A stretch of DNA of 5,146 bases, taken from contig QKAA01000021.1 of assembly GCA_003247275.1 (NCBI GenBank), positions 1 through 5,146 of the forward strand. Reading direction: 5' to 3'. Below the pieces are notes generated by a model, which worked only from the letters and a program-made list of their open reading frames with translations, was not told where the DNA came from and ran no database searches. The DNA comes from a bacterium. GTDB taxonomy: Bacteria > Patescibacteriota > Microgenomatia > UBA1400 > RBG-16-45-19. The position numbers and the translations under genes are program-made. Of the stretch, positions 1 to 5,146 are shown in pieces (positions within the stretch are counted from its first letter, which is position 1; each line of letters starts with the position of its first letter).

Positions 1-807
1 GCTGCCCTGCTAAACGCCATCCAAGCTGGCCTTAAATTTATCTTTGCTGTTGTGATTTTGGTGACCATAGTTCCTTCAGGCTTGGTTAGTTACTTCTGGT
101 ATGGTAGTTTACCAGCCCTAGCCATGATTATTGGTTGGCAATTAATCCCGAAAAAATTTCGCCATAACATTACCCTCTCCGCCGAAGCCAAACAATCAAT
201 TCTCCGTACTGCCAAGTTTTCCTACATTGCCGCACTGGCAGTGACTGTGGCTGACCAATTAGACGTATTGATGGTTAAATCCATGCTCGACGAATACTCC
301 ACCGGTTTATTTGCTGCCGCTTCAAGGATAGGTTTAATCTTTACTATGTTTGCCATGTCCATTGGTTCTGTCCTCAATACCCGGGTGGCTAAATACAAAC
401 ACCGAAATGATTTGTCTGCCTATTTCAAGAAAAGCTACTGGGTCGTTCTCCTGCTCTTAGTTTTCACTCCCATTCTCATTTTATTCGCCAAACCCCTTCT
501 CCTCATTAGTGCTGGTTCAGCTTATTTGCCCGCTTTGCCAGTTGTCCGATTAATGCTTGTGGCAGCCAGTATTACTATGGCCACTATTCCCCTCATTGCT
601 GTCTTCTATTCACTCGATTACCCTCACTACTTTATGATTTCGGGTTTACTAGCTATTGCTCTTACCATCGGCTCAAACTATCTCTTGATTCCTCTCTATG
701 GCATTGAAGGGTCAGCCTGGGCCAAAATAATTATGAGGTTGGTTATTTTCATCTATACTGCCGCTATTTCCTATAAAATTATGAAACAAACGCATGAAAA
801 AATATAA
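1..807 (+). CDS. Wzx-like polysaccharide flippase, 5'-truncated (C-terminal 268 residues)
   Basis: Membrane transporter of the MOP superfamily (polysaccharide biosynthesis/Wzx type), expected to flip a lipid-linked glycan across the cytoplasmic membrane. The frame is open from base 1, so the GTG at 52 is an internal valine and the true start lies upstream. Family members are usually about 400-480 residues, so roughly the N-terminal third to half is missing. Numbering visible residues from base 1, hydrophobic segments lie near 11-30, 35-50, 72-90, 103-125, 146-163, 164-200, 210-228 and 243-258. Family-like motifs are ADQLDVLMVKSML followed by TGLFAAASRI (84-110), which resembles the 'D..l...ls....G.y.aa.ri' signature, and NYLLIPLYGIEGSAWA (226-241), close to the conserved 'n..liP.yGi.GaA.a' near the C-terminus. 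The last 14 bases overlap the next gene. Assignment to the superfamily is secure; the exact substrate is unknown. Confidence 0.88.
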   Translation, partial: AALLNAIQAGLKFIFAVVILVTIVPSGLVSYFWYGSLPALAMIIGWQLIPKKFRHNITLSAEAKQSILRTAKFSYIAALAVTVADQLDVLMVKSMLDEYSTGLFAAASRIGLIFTMFAMSIGSVLNTRVAKYKHRNDLSAYFKKSYWVVLLLLVFTPILILFAKPLLLISAGSAYLPALPVVRLMLVAASITMATIPLIAVFYSLDYPHYFMISGLLAIALTIGSNYLLIPLYGIEGSAWAKIIMRLVIFIYTAAISYKIMKQTHEKI

Positions 808-2236
808 ATATTTTCTTCCTGAAGTTGCCGTTATTGCCTTTGCTATTCTGGTTAGGCTAATCCACCTTAATGGTTCGTTTTGGCTTGATGAGGCAGCCCA
901 AGCTATAGAAAGCGCTAGGCCCCTAACTGAACAACTAAACATCGCTTCTGATTTTCAACCCCCACTGTTTCATCTCTTAGTTCATTTTTGGTACCAGTTT
1001 GGTGTATCCGAATGGTGGTTACGGCTTACCTCATTTATTCCTGGTCTGATTACCATTTGGCTGACTATCATGATTGGTAAAAAATTATTTTCCCGCGACG
1101 TTGGTTTAACCGCCGGCATGTTGCTGGCTAGCTCCCAATTTCACCTGTTTTATTCTCAAGAGTTGCGCCCCTATAGTTTGGCAGCCTGTTTTGCTCTGAT
1201 GGCTTTTTGGGGTTGGTATAAGCTGATGAATTCTTCCAAAAAAAATTCCTACATATTGTTAATATCCGGGTTAGCTGGTCTCTATACCATGTATGTCTTT
1301 CCCGTTTTTCTCCTGACTCTGCTTCTTGCTACAATCCTGTTTTATCCCCAAAAAATCCGCCATCTTCTTTTCCATTTTGGCTTTTTTATCGTCGGTTTCT
1401 TGCCTTGGTTGCCCTCGTTTGTCGAACAGTTAACTATTGGCACTCACTTTGCTGGTCAAAGTCAAATTTGGTCAAACGTAGTCAGTCCTCCACTATATAA
1501 AATGATCCCTCTGGTTTTTGCCAAATTTATGATCGGCAGAATCAACCTTGAAGTAAACCCTTTTTTCATTACCGTCGTCATTGCTCTATTTATATTTCTG
1601 GGTAAGGCATCCTTTGCCACTATTCGCAAAAAACAGGGGCTTTTGACGGGACTGATGTTTATTGGTCCCATCATTTTTGCTTTCTTAATCTCCATCTTTG
1701 TTCCAGTCCTCGATCCAAAAAGAATTTTATTTGCCCTGCCCTTTATGTATTTGCTCCTTGCTGCTGGTATTTCCAAAAAACTAAATTCAATCGCCATTTT
1801 AATTGTCTTTCTCACTGTCAATATGCTGAGTCTTCAAAGTTATGCTAATGACCCCGATAATCAACGTGAGCCGTGGAGGCTGGCAGTTACTGAAATTGAA
1901 TCCCAAGCCAAAACGGGGGATGTAGCCCTATTTATTTTTAACGGGCCGTTTGCTCCTTGGACTTACTACAACCACCATAAACTTGAGGAAGTCTCTACCA
2001 CCAATCCTGCTGATCCCCAATTAAAAGCTAAAATCATTGAAGCCAGCGAGTTGGGCAAAAATATCTATCTCTTTGAGTATTTGCGTGTTCTATTTGATCC
2101 CAATAATCAAGTGGTGGCTCTCCTTGAAAACACTGGCTATGAACAGCAGGGCTATTTTCAATACCCTGGAATTGGTAAAATTTATCTCTATACTAATCAG
2201 TTAAATGCAGCTAAATATATCGGGACACTTTATTAG
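794..2236 (+). CDS. GT39/PMT-like integral membrane glycosyltransferase
   Basis: 480-residue polytopic protein of the GT-C fold (PMT_2/GT39-like), which transfers a sugar from a polyprenyl-phosphate donor on the outer face of the membrane. After the first membrane span (about 8-25) comes FWLDEA with D32-E33, the usual catalytic/metal position of the first external loop. It is followed by D53-x-Q55-P56-P57-L-F-H, R77 and SQELRPYSLA (121-130), all typical of the family. PVLDPKRILFALPF (304-317) corresponds to the late conserved 'RY...P' segment. About 11-12 membrane segments extend to about residue 347. The last 130 residues are soluble and begin with a WRLAVTEIESQAKTGDVALF-type stretch (361-380) common in this family. 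The ATG at 794 lies inside the flippase gene, has no clear Shine-Dalgarno sequence and gives a normal MKKYKYFLPE membrane-anchor start. The sugar and acceptor (glycan, lipid or protein) cannot be read from the sequence. Family confidence is high, specificity unknown. Confidence 0.9.
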   Translation: MKKYKYFLPEVAVIAFAILVRLIHLNGSFWLDEAAQAIESARPLTEQLNIASDFQPPLFHLLVHFWYQFGVSEWWLRLTSFIPGLITIWLTIMIGKKLFSRDVGLTAGMLLASSQFHLFYSQELRPYSLAACFALMAFWGWYKLMNSSKKNSYILLISGLAGLYTMYVFPVFLLTLLLATILFYPQKIRHLLFHFGFFIVGFLPWLPSFVEQLTIGTHFAGQSQIWSNVVSPPLYKMIPLVFAKFMIGRINLEVNPFFITVVIALFIFLGKASFATIRKKQGLLTGLMFIGPIIFAFLISIFVPVLDPKRILFALPFMYLLLAAGISKKLNSIAILIVFLTVNMLSLQSYANDPDNQREPWRLAVTEIESQAKTGDVALFIFNGPFAPWTYYNHHKLEEVSTTNPADPQLKAKIIEASELGKNIYLFEYLRVLFDPNNQVVALLENTGYEQQGYFQYPGIGKIYLYTNQLNAAKYIGTLY

Positions 2237-3322
2237 ATGAAACTTTCTTTTGATATTTCCTCACTCCCATATGGCACCGGTGTTTCCATGTATACCTCGA
2301 ACCTAGTCAGAGCTTTAAGTCGGCTCGAGAAAGATGTCGATCTCCAAGTTTTTGGCTTTTCTTTACGAAAATTCTCCGCTCTAGAGAAATTTGCTAATCA
2401 AAATAAACTCAAACACAAACTATATATGCTGCCCCCCTCAATCGGCTCATCGTTGTTTTCCACGCTGCCAATTGATCCGTTTTGCGGTTTTGCCGATATA
2501 TTTCATGCCTGGGATTGGTATTTACCTCGATCCATCAAAACCAATGTGGTTACTACCATTCATGACGTAGCTCTATTTAAATATCCAGAAATTGCTCATC
2601 CCGAAATTAAAGAACATCACCAACAAGTCATATTGCAAGCCAAGAGTCGAAATCTCCATTTAATTGCCGTTTCCGACAGCACTAAGCAAGATTTAATTGA
2701 ATTATTTGATATAAACCCAGATCTAGTGAACGTTGTTCATGAAGCCTTACCCGAAGAGCAATGTATTGCCGTTGACGATGAAATCATTGGGGAAGTCAAA
2801 AAAGAATATGGCTTAAACAAACCCTACTTACTTATCGTTGGCACCAAAGAACCGCGCAAAAATGTGCCTCGACAAATTGAAGCCTGGCGCGAATTTAAAG
2901 CCGATTATGACCTAGTTGTTGTCGGCAAAAGCGGTTGGGAAGATGTCTCAAAAGAGGATGGTGTTCATATTCTTGATTATGTCAGTGACAAAAATCTGGC
3001 CGCCCTCTATCGGGGAGCTTCAATCCTCTTATATGCCTCTCTGGCAGAAGGTTTTGGCTTACCCCTTCTTGAGGCTTTCTACCATCACACTCCAGTTGTT
3101 ACCAGCAACAGGTCTTCTCTTAAAGAAATCGCCGGAGATGCCGCCGTTTTGGTTGAACCAGAAGAAGTGAGTTCTATCAGTCAAGGTATTAAAGAAGCCC
3201 TCGATCATCAAAATCAATTATCCGCCCAAAGCATGGCCCGTCTAAACGATTTTTCTTGGGAAAAAGCCGCCGCAGAAACCCTTTCCGTTTATCAAGAAAT
3301 ACTGGGCACAAAGGGTAAATAG
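2237..3322 (+). CDS. GT4-family glycosyltransferase, first of a tandem pair
   Basis: 361-residue cytosolic GT-B retaining glycosyltransferase, likely using a nucleotide-sugar donor on a lipid-linked acceptor. The N-terminal Rossmann domain (about 1-185) has the glycine loop GTGVSMYTSNLVRAL (13-27), the inter-strand TTIHD (106-110, H109-D110) and AVSDSTKQDL (144-153). The C-terminal Glycos_transf_1 domain (about 195-355) has LLIVGTKEPRKN (198-209, with donor-phosphate R207-K208), VVVGKSGW (227-234), the E-x7-E motif E271-GFGLPLL-E279, and TSNRSSLKEIAGDAA (289-303). FSWEKAA (339-345) is the usual C-terminal element. Length is normal and no key residue is missing. Its ATG follows the preceding TAG with no spacer, in the same reading frame, so translation probably restarts after the upstream stop. 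It resembles bacterial mannosyl- and rhamnosyltransferases of O-antigen or capsule loci, but the sugar is unproven. Confidence 0.93.
   Translation: MKLSFDISSLPYGTGVSMYTSNLVRALSRLEKDVDLQVFGFSLRKFSALEKFANQNKLKHKLYMLPPSIGSSLFSTLPIDPFCGFADIFHAWDWYLPRSIKTNVVTTIHDVALFKYPEIAHPEIKEHHQQVILQAKSRNLHLIAVSDSTKQDLIELFDINPDLVNVVHEALPEEQCIAVDDEIIGEVKKEYGLNKPYLLIVGTKEPRKNVPRQIEAWREFKADYDLVVVGKSGWEDVSKEDGVHILDYVSDKNLAALYRGASILLYASLAEGFGLPLLEAFYHHTPVVTSNRSSLKEIAGDAAVLVEPEEVSSISQGIKEALDHQNQLSAQSMARLNDFSWEKAAAETLSVYQEILGTKGK
3310..3315 (+). promoter_or_regulatory. Possible Shine-Dalgarno sequence for the second GT4 gene
   Basis: AAAGGG lies 10 bases before the ATG at 3326, inside the last codons of the upstream gene. 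It is the only purine-rich GG-containing element at a reasonable distance from any start in the window. The starts at 794, 2237, 4471 and 5085 have nothing comparable. It may be chance. Confidence 0.35.
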
Positions 3323-3325
3323 GTC

Positions 3326-4474
3326 ATGATCCACATTGGTATCGATGGAAATGAGGCAAATGTCGTAAATCGCGTTGGTAGTAATCAATACGCCTATGGC
3401 ATTCTCCATGGTTTAAGTCAATTATCAAATCATAAAGAAGTTCGTTATACCGTTTATTTAAAGCAACCGCCCTTGCCGGATTTACCTAAAAAATCCATCA
3501 ATTGGCACTATCGGGTCATCCCTCCCGCAACTGCCTGGACACAATGGCGCCTTCCCTTAGATCTTTATTTCTCCTCAGATCGACCCGACATCTTTTTTTC
3601 TCCTGGTCACTATGCCCCGCGTTTTTCCCCTATTCCCACCGTTGTGACCATCATGGATCTTGCCTTTCTTAAAATGCCTCAGCTGTTTTTAAAATTTAAG
3701 CGTGGAGCCAAACAACTCCAAAGTTGGACCGAATATTCAGTCAAACATGCTAGTGCCATTATCGCTATCAGCCGAAACACCAAAAAAGACGTGGCTTCAA
3801 TCTATCACTACAATCCTAAAAAAATCACCGTTGCCTATCCTGGAATTGATCGTAAACAGTATCATCAAGTTCCTAAATCTGCCTTTACCAAACTTAAAGC
3901 TCGTTACCAACTAAATGATAAATACATTCTTCACCTGGGCACGCTTCAGCCCCGAAAAAATATTATTCGTCTTATTCAAGCTTTTGAGCAATTACCAAAA
4001 GCGTATAAAAACCACCAACTAGTTCTAGTGGGTCAGTCAGGTTGGTTAACCGACGAAATTACACAAACCATCAATCAGAGTCCTAAACGCCAACAAATCA
4101 TTACCACCGGTTTTGTTGAGCCTGAAGAAATCCCTGTCTTTATGGCCAATGCTCAACTACTTGTTTTAGTTGGTCTCTATGAAGGTTTCGGTATGCCTCC
4201 GGCTGAAGCCCTTGCTTGCGGCACACTCTCAATCGTTTCCAACAACTCTTCATTGCCCGAAGTAGTAGGGGAGTCAGGCATTTTTGTGGATCCATATTCG
4301 GTTGCCAGCATCAAAAACGGTATAATGATAGGACTTAAATTAACTGATAAGCACAAACAAGCACGAATAAAAATTGGTCAGGAGCACATAAAACAGCTTG
4401 ATTGGCTCCTTTCGGCCAAAAAAATTCAAACTGTGCTAGAAGCGACTATTAATAACCATCAATTAAAAAAATGA
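3326..4474 (+). CDS. GT4-family glycosyltransferase, second of a tandem pair
   Basis: 382-residue GT-B glycosyltransferase, a diverged paralogue of its upstream neighbour, expected to add the next sugar to the same lipid-linked glycan in the cytosol. The N-terminal domain starts [20 protein letters not shown] (5-24), a longer donor-side loop than in the neighbour. It has VVTIMD (106-111), where methionine M110 sits in the position held by histidine H109 in the upstream enzyme, and AIISR-like [13 protein letters not shown] (144-156). The C-terminal domain carries [11 protein letters not shown] (202-212), LVLVGQSGW (232-240), the E-x7-E motif E286-GFGMPPA-E294 and [14 protein letters not shown] (305-318). 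LDWLLSAKK (358-366) is the terminal helix element. An AAAGGG at 3310-3315 may serve as its ribosome binding site. The gene ends in a run of seven A's with the TGA inside the ATGA overlap with the next gene. GT4 membership is certain; the sugar and linkage are unknown. Confidence 0.93.
   Translation: MIHIGIDGNEANVVNRVGSNQYAYGILHGLSQLSNHKEVRYTVYLKQPPLPDLPKKSINWHYRVIPPATAWTQWRLPLDLYFSSDRPDIFFSPGHYAPRFSPIPTVVTIMDLAFLKMPQLFLKFKRGAKQLQSWTEYSVKHASAIIAISRNTKKDVASIYHYNPKKITVAYPGIDRKQYHQVPKSAFTKLKARYQLNDKYILHLGTLQPRKNIIRLIQAFEQLPKAYKNHQLVLVGQSGWLTDEITQTINQSPKRQQIITTGFVEPEEIPVFMANAQLLVLVGLYEGFGMPPAEALACGTLSIVSNNSSLPEVVGESGIFVDPYSVASIKNGIMIGLKLTDKHKQARIKIGQEHIKQLDWLLSAKKIQTVLEATINNHQLKK
4465..4471 (+). 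other. In-phase A AAA AAA heptamer at a stop/start overlap
   Basis: Seven A's cover the last two Lys codons of the second GT4 gene and the first base of the next ATG. In the zero frame the bases split as A AAA AAA, directly before TGA (4472-4474). This is the arrangement of a -1 slippery site. A -1 shift would decode 4471-4473 as ATG and enter the acyltransferase frame. No downstream stem-loop or upstream Shine-Dalgarno stimulator was evident by eye, so function is speculative. Confidence 0.3.
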
Positions 4475-5085
4475 GGTATATGACATCACCCTTTAAAGAT
4501 AAACACGGCCACAAACTATCTTGGTCACAAGCTATTTCAAAAATAATCAACCGAATCGCCAATTACTTTTTAGATATCAAAGTGTCCCTCTTATGGTGTT
4601 TAGGCTACGTTCCTTTCCACTCCTTTCGTCGATTCATCTATCGTTTATCTGGTATGAAGCTAACCAGAACTTCTACTATTCATATTGGTGCTCATTTATA
4701 CCAACCTAAAAACATTAGTATTGGCAACGACACCATCATTGGCGATCACGCCACGTTAGATGGTAGAGATAAACTTATCATTGGTAATCACGTCGATATC
4801 GCTTCAGACGTGATGTTGTTTAACAGCCAGCACGACATCAATCATCCTGAATTTGTTCCCATGTCAGCTCCAGTCAAAATCGAAGATTATGTTTTTATTG
4901 GTCCCCGTGCCATTATTTTGCCAGGGGTCACTATTGGTAAAGGTGCTATTGTCGGTGCTGGAGCTGTTGTCACTAAAGACGTTGGTGCTGGAACTATTGT
5001 TGGCGGAGTTCCCGCCAAACCCATTAAAGAACGTCAGCTATCAGAATATAAGTACATCCTCGGTCGCCCCAGACTATTTCAATAA
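4471..5085 (+). CDS. Hexapeptide-repeat O-acyltransferase (WbbJ/maltose acetyltransferase type)
   Basis: 204-residue soluble left-handed beta-helix acyltransferase, expected to move an acetyl or similar acyl group from acyl-CoA to a sugar hydroxyl, probably on the glycan made by this cluster. Residues 38-64 form the helical, partly hydrophobic lead-in seen in WbbJ-like enzymes ([19 protein letters not shown]). Isoleucine-rich hexapeptide turns run from about 70 to 180, for example [17 protein letters not shown] (82-98), [13 protein letters not shown] (102-114) and [20 protein letters not shown] (141-160), then [11 protein letters not shown] (161-171). H121 in [12 protein letters not shown] is the probable catalytic histidine. 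[11 protein letters not shown] (178-188) is the typical end of the helix. The ATG at 4471 overlaps the upstream TGA. A second in-frame ATG at 4480 is possible, but the GAGGT before it (4473-4477) is only 2 bases away, so 4471 is preferred. The acyl donor and target sugar are not determined. Confidence 0.92.
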   Translation: MRYMTSPFKDKHGHKLSWSQAISKIINRIANYFLDIKVSLLWCLGYVPFHSFRRFIYRLSGMKLTRTSTIHIGAHLYQPKNISIGNDTIIGDHATLDGRDKLIIGNHVDIASDVMLFNSQHDINHPEFVPMSAPVKIEDYVFIGPRAIILPGVTIGKGAIVGAGAVVTKDVGAGTIVGGVPAKPIKERQLSEYKYILGRPRLFQ

Positions 5086-5146
5086 TGAAAAAGAAAAAAC
5101 GCCAATTCATCACTGTTAAAAAAGCAGCACTCATAGGGGGCTGTTT
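5085..5146 (+). CDS. N-terminus of next gene, truncated by window end, unidentified
   Basis: The ATG at 5085 shares one base with the acyltransferase stop (TAATG). Twenty codons are visible, starting [20 protein letters not shown] and then a partial codon for Phe or Leu. The start is strongly basic and becomes hydrophobic at AALIGG. This could be the beginning of a signal anchor or membrane span. It could also be the first beta-strand of a nucleotide-binding domain such as a nucleotidyltransferase. Too little is present to choose. The tight overlap and coding-like composition make a real gene likely and suggest it belongs to the same operon. Confidence 0.6.
   Translation, partial: MKKKKRQFITVKKAALIGGC

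Larger units (their letters stand above)
1..5146 (+). other. Single co-directional glycan biosynthesis operon (both ends open)
   Basis: All six reading frames called here lie on the + strand, with junctions of -14, 0, +3, -4 and -1 bp. There is no room for an internal terminator outside coding sequence and no recognisable promoter. Functions agree: flippase, membrane glycosyltransferase, two cytosolic glycosyltransferases and an acyltransferase. Both outer genes are cut by the window edges, so the operon continues in both directions. Confidence 0.85.

Noticed and set aside
52..54. GTG as a start codon for the flippase
   Set aside because: The same frame is open back to base 1 and encodes a membrane-span-like sequence continuous with the family, so this is an internal codon of a truncated gene.
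712..942. A 76-codon minus-strand frame across the flippase/GT39 junction
   Set aside because: Antisense to two real coding regions, with no recognisable motif and no gene-like context.
1462..1821. A 119-codon open frame on the minus strand inside the GT39-like gene
   Set aside because: It lies wholly within a well-supported gene. Its translation is rich in Lys, Ile and Met without domain-like motifs, and looks like the antisense of membrane-span codons.
794..2236. Wzy O-antigen polymerase as identity of the second gene
   Set aside because: The DE after the first span, the D-x-Q-P-P motif, the ELRPYS segment and the soluble C-terminal domain match GT39/PMT-like enzymes, not the Wzy pattern.
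2916..3170. An 84-codon + strand frame inside the first GT4 gene
   Set aside because: Alternate-frame shadow over the conserved C-terminal GT4 domain; the host frame carries all the motifs.
4700..5020. Direct DNA repeats with a recurring ATTGGT-like unit
   Set aside because: They follow from the protein-level hexapeptide repeats of the beta-helix and are not a separate DNA repeat or CRISPR array.
4853..5119. An 88-codon + strand frame overlapping the acyltransferase and the next gene
   Set aside because: Leu/Val/Ser-rich translation produced by shifted hexapeptide-repeat codons; the acyltransferase frame is clearly the coding one.
5120..5146. Possible hairpin around GCAGC...GGCTG near the window end
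   Set aside because: The match is short and imperfect, lies inside the start of an open gene and has no completed T-tract in view, so a terminator is not supported.

Overview
The window is a continuous stretch of a bacterial envelope-glycan gene cluster. All genes lie on the + strand and there is essentially no intergenic DNA. It holds, in order: the 3' part of a Wzx-like polysaccharide flippase (1-807), a multi-membrane-span GT39/PMT-like glycosyltransferase (794-2236), two adjacent GT4-family (GT-B fold) glycosyltransferases (2237-3322 and 3326-4474), a left-handed beta-helix (hexapeptide-repeat) O-acyltransferase of the WbbJ/maltose-acetyltransferase type (4471-5085), and the first 20 codons of another gene (from 5085). 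The five junctions are a 14-bp overlap, a direct abutment, a 3-bp gap, an ATGA overlap and a TAATG overlap. This indicates one polycistronic operon with translational coupling. No promoter, terminator, RNA gene, CRISPR array or mobile element was seen.

Organism: the sequence is moderately A+T-rich (by-eye estimate, GC around 40%). Its genes are tightly packed and mostly lack a clear Shine-Dalgarno sequence. TAA, TAG and TGA all end genes at plausible family boundaries, which fits the standard code and argues against the TGA-to-Gly code of Gracilibacteria/Absconditabacteria. The gene style resembles envelope-glycan clusters of Patescibacteria/CPR bacteria, for example Microgenomates-like lineages. 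That is an impression from protein style, not a demonstrated placement; another low-GC bacterium is possible.

How the genes may work together (inference): the two cytosolic GT4 enzymes would extend a lipid-linked glycan on the inner face of the membrane, and the acyltransferase could acetylate one of its sugars. The Wzx-like protein would flip the product. The GT39-like enzyme, using a polyprenyl-phosphate sugar, would add a residue on the outer face to a glycan, lipid or protein. No initiating phosphoglycosyltransferase, Wzy polymerase or ligase is visible, so the cluster must extend beyond both ends.

I found no clearly undescribed system. The most unusual structure is in the junctions. Genes 2, 3 and 4 share one reading frame and are separated only by two TAG codons. 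Gene 4 ends on an in-phase A AAA AAA heptamer, where a -1 slip would run straight into the acyltransferase. Both may be coincidental but can be tested.
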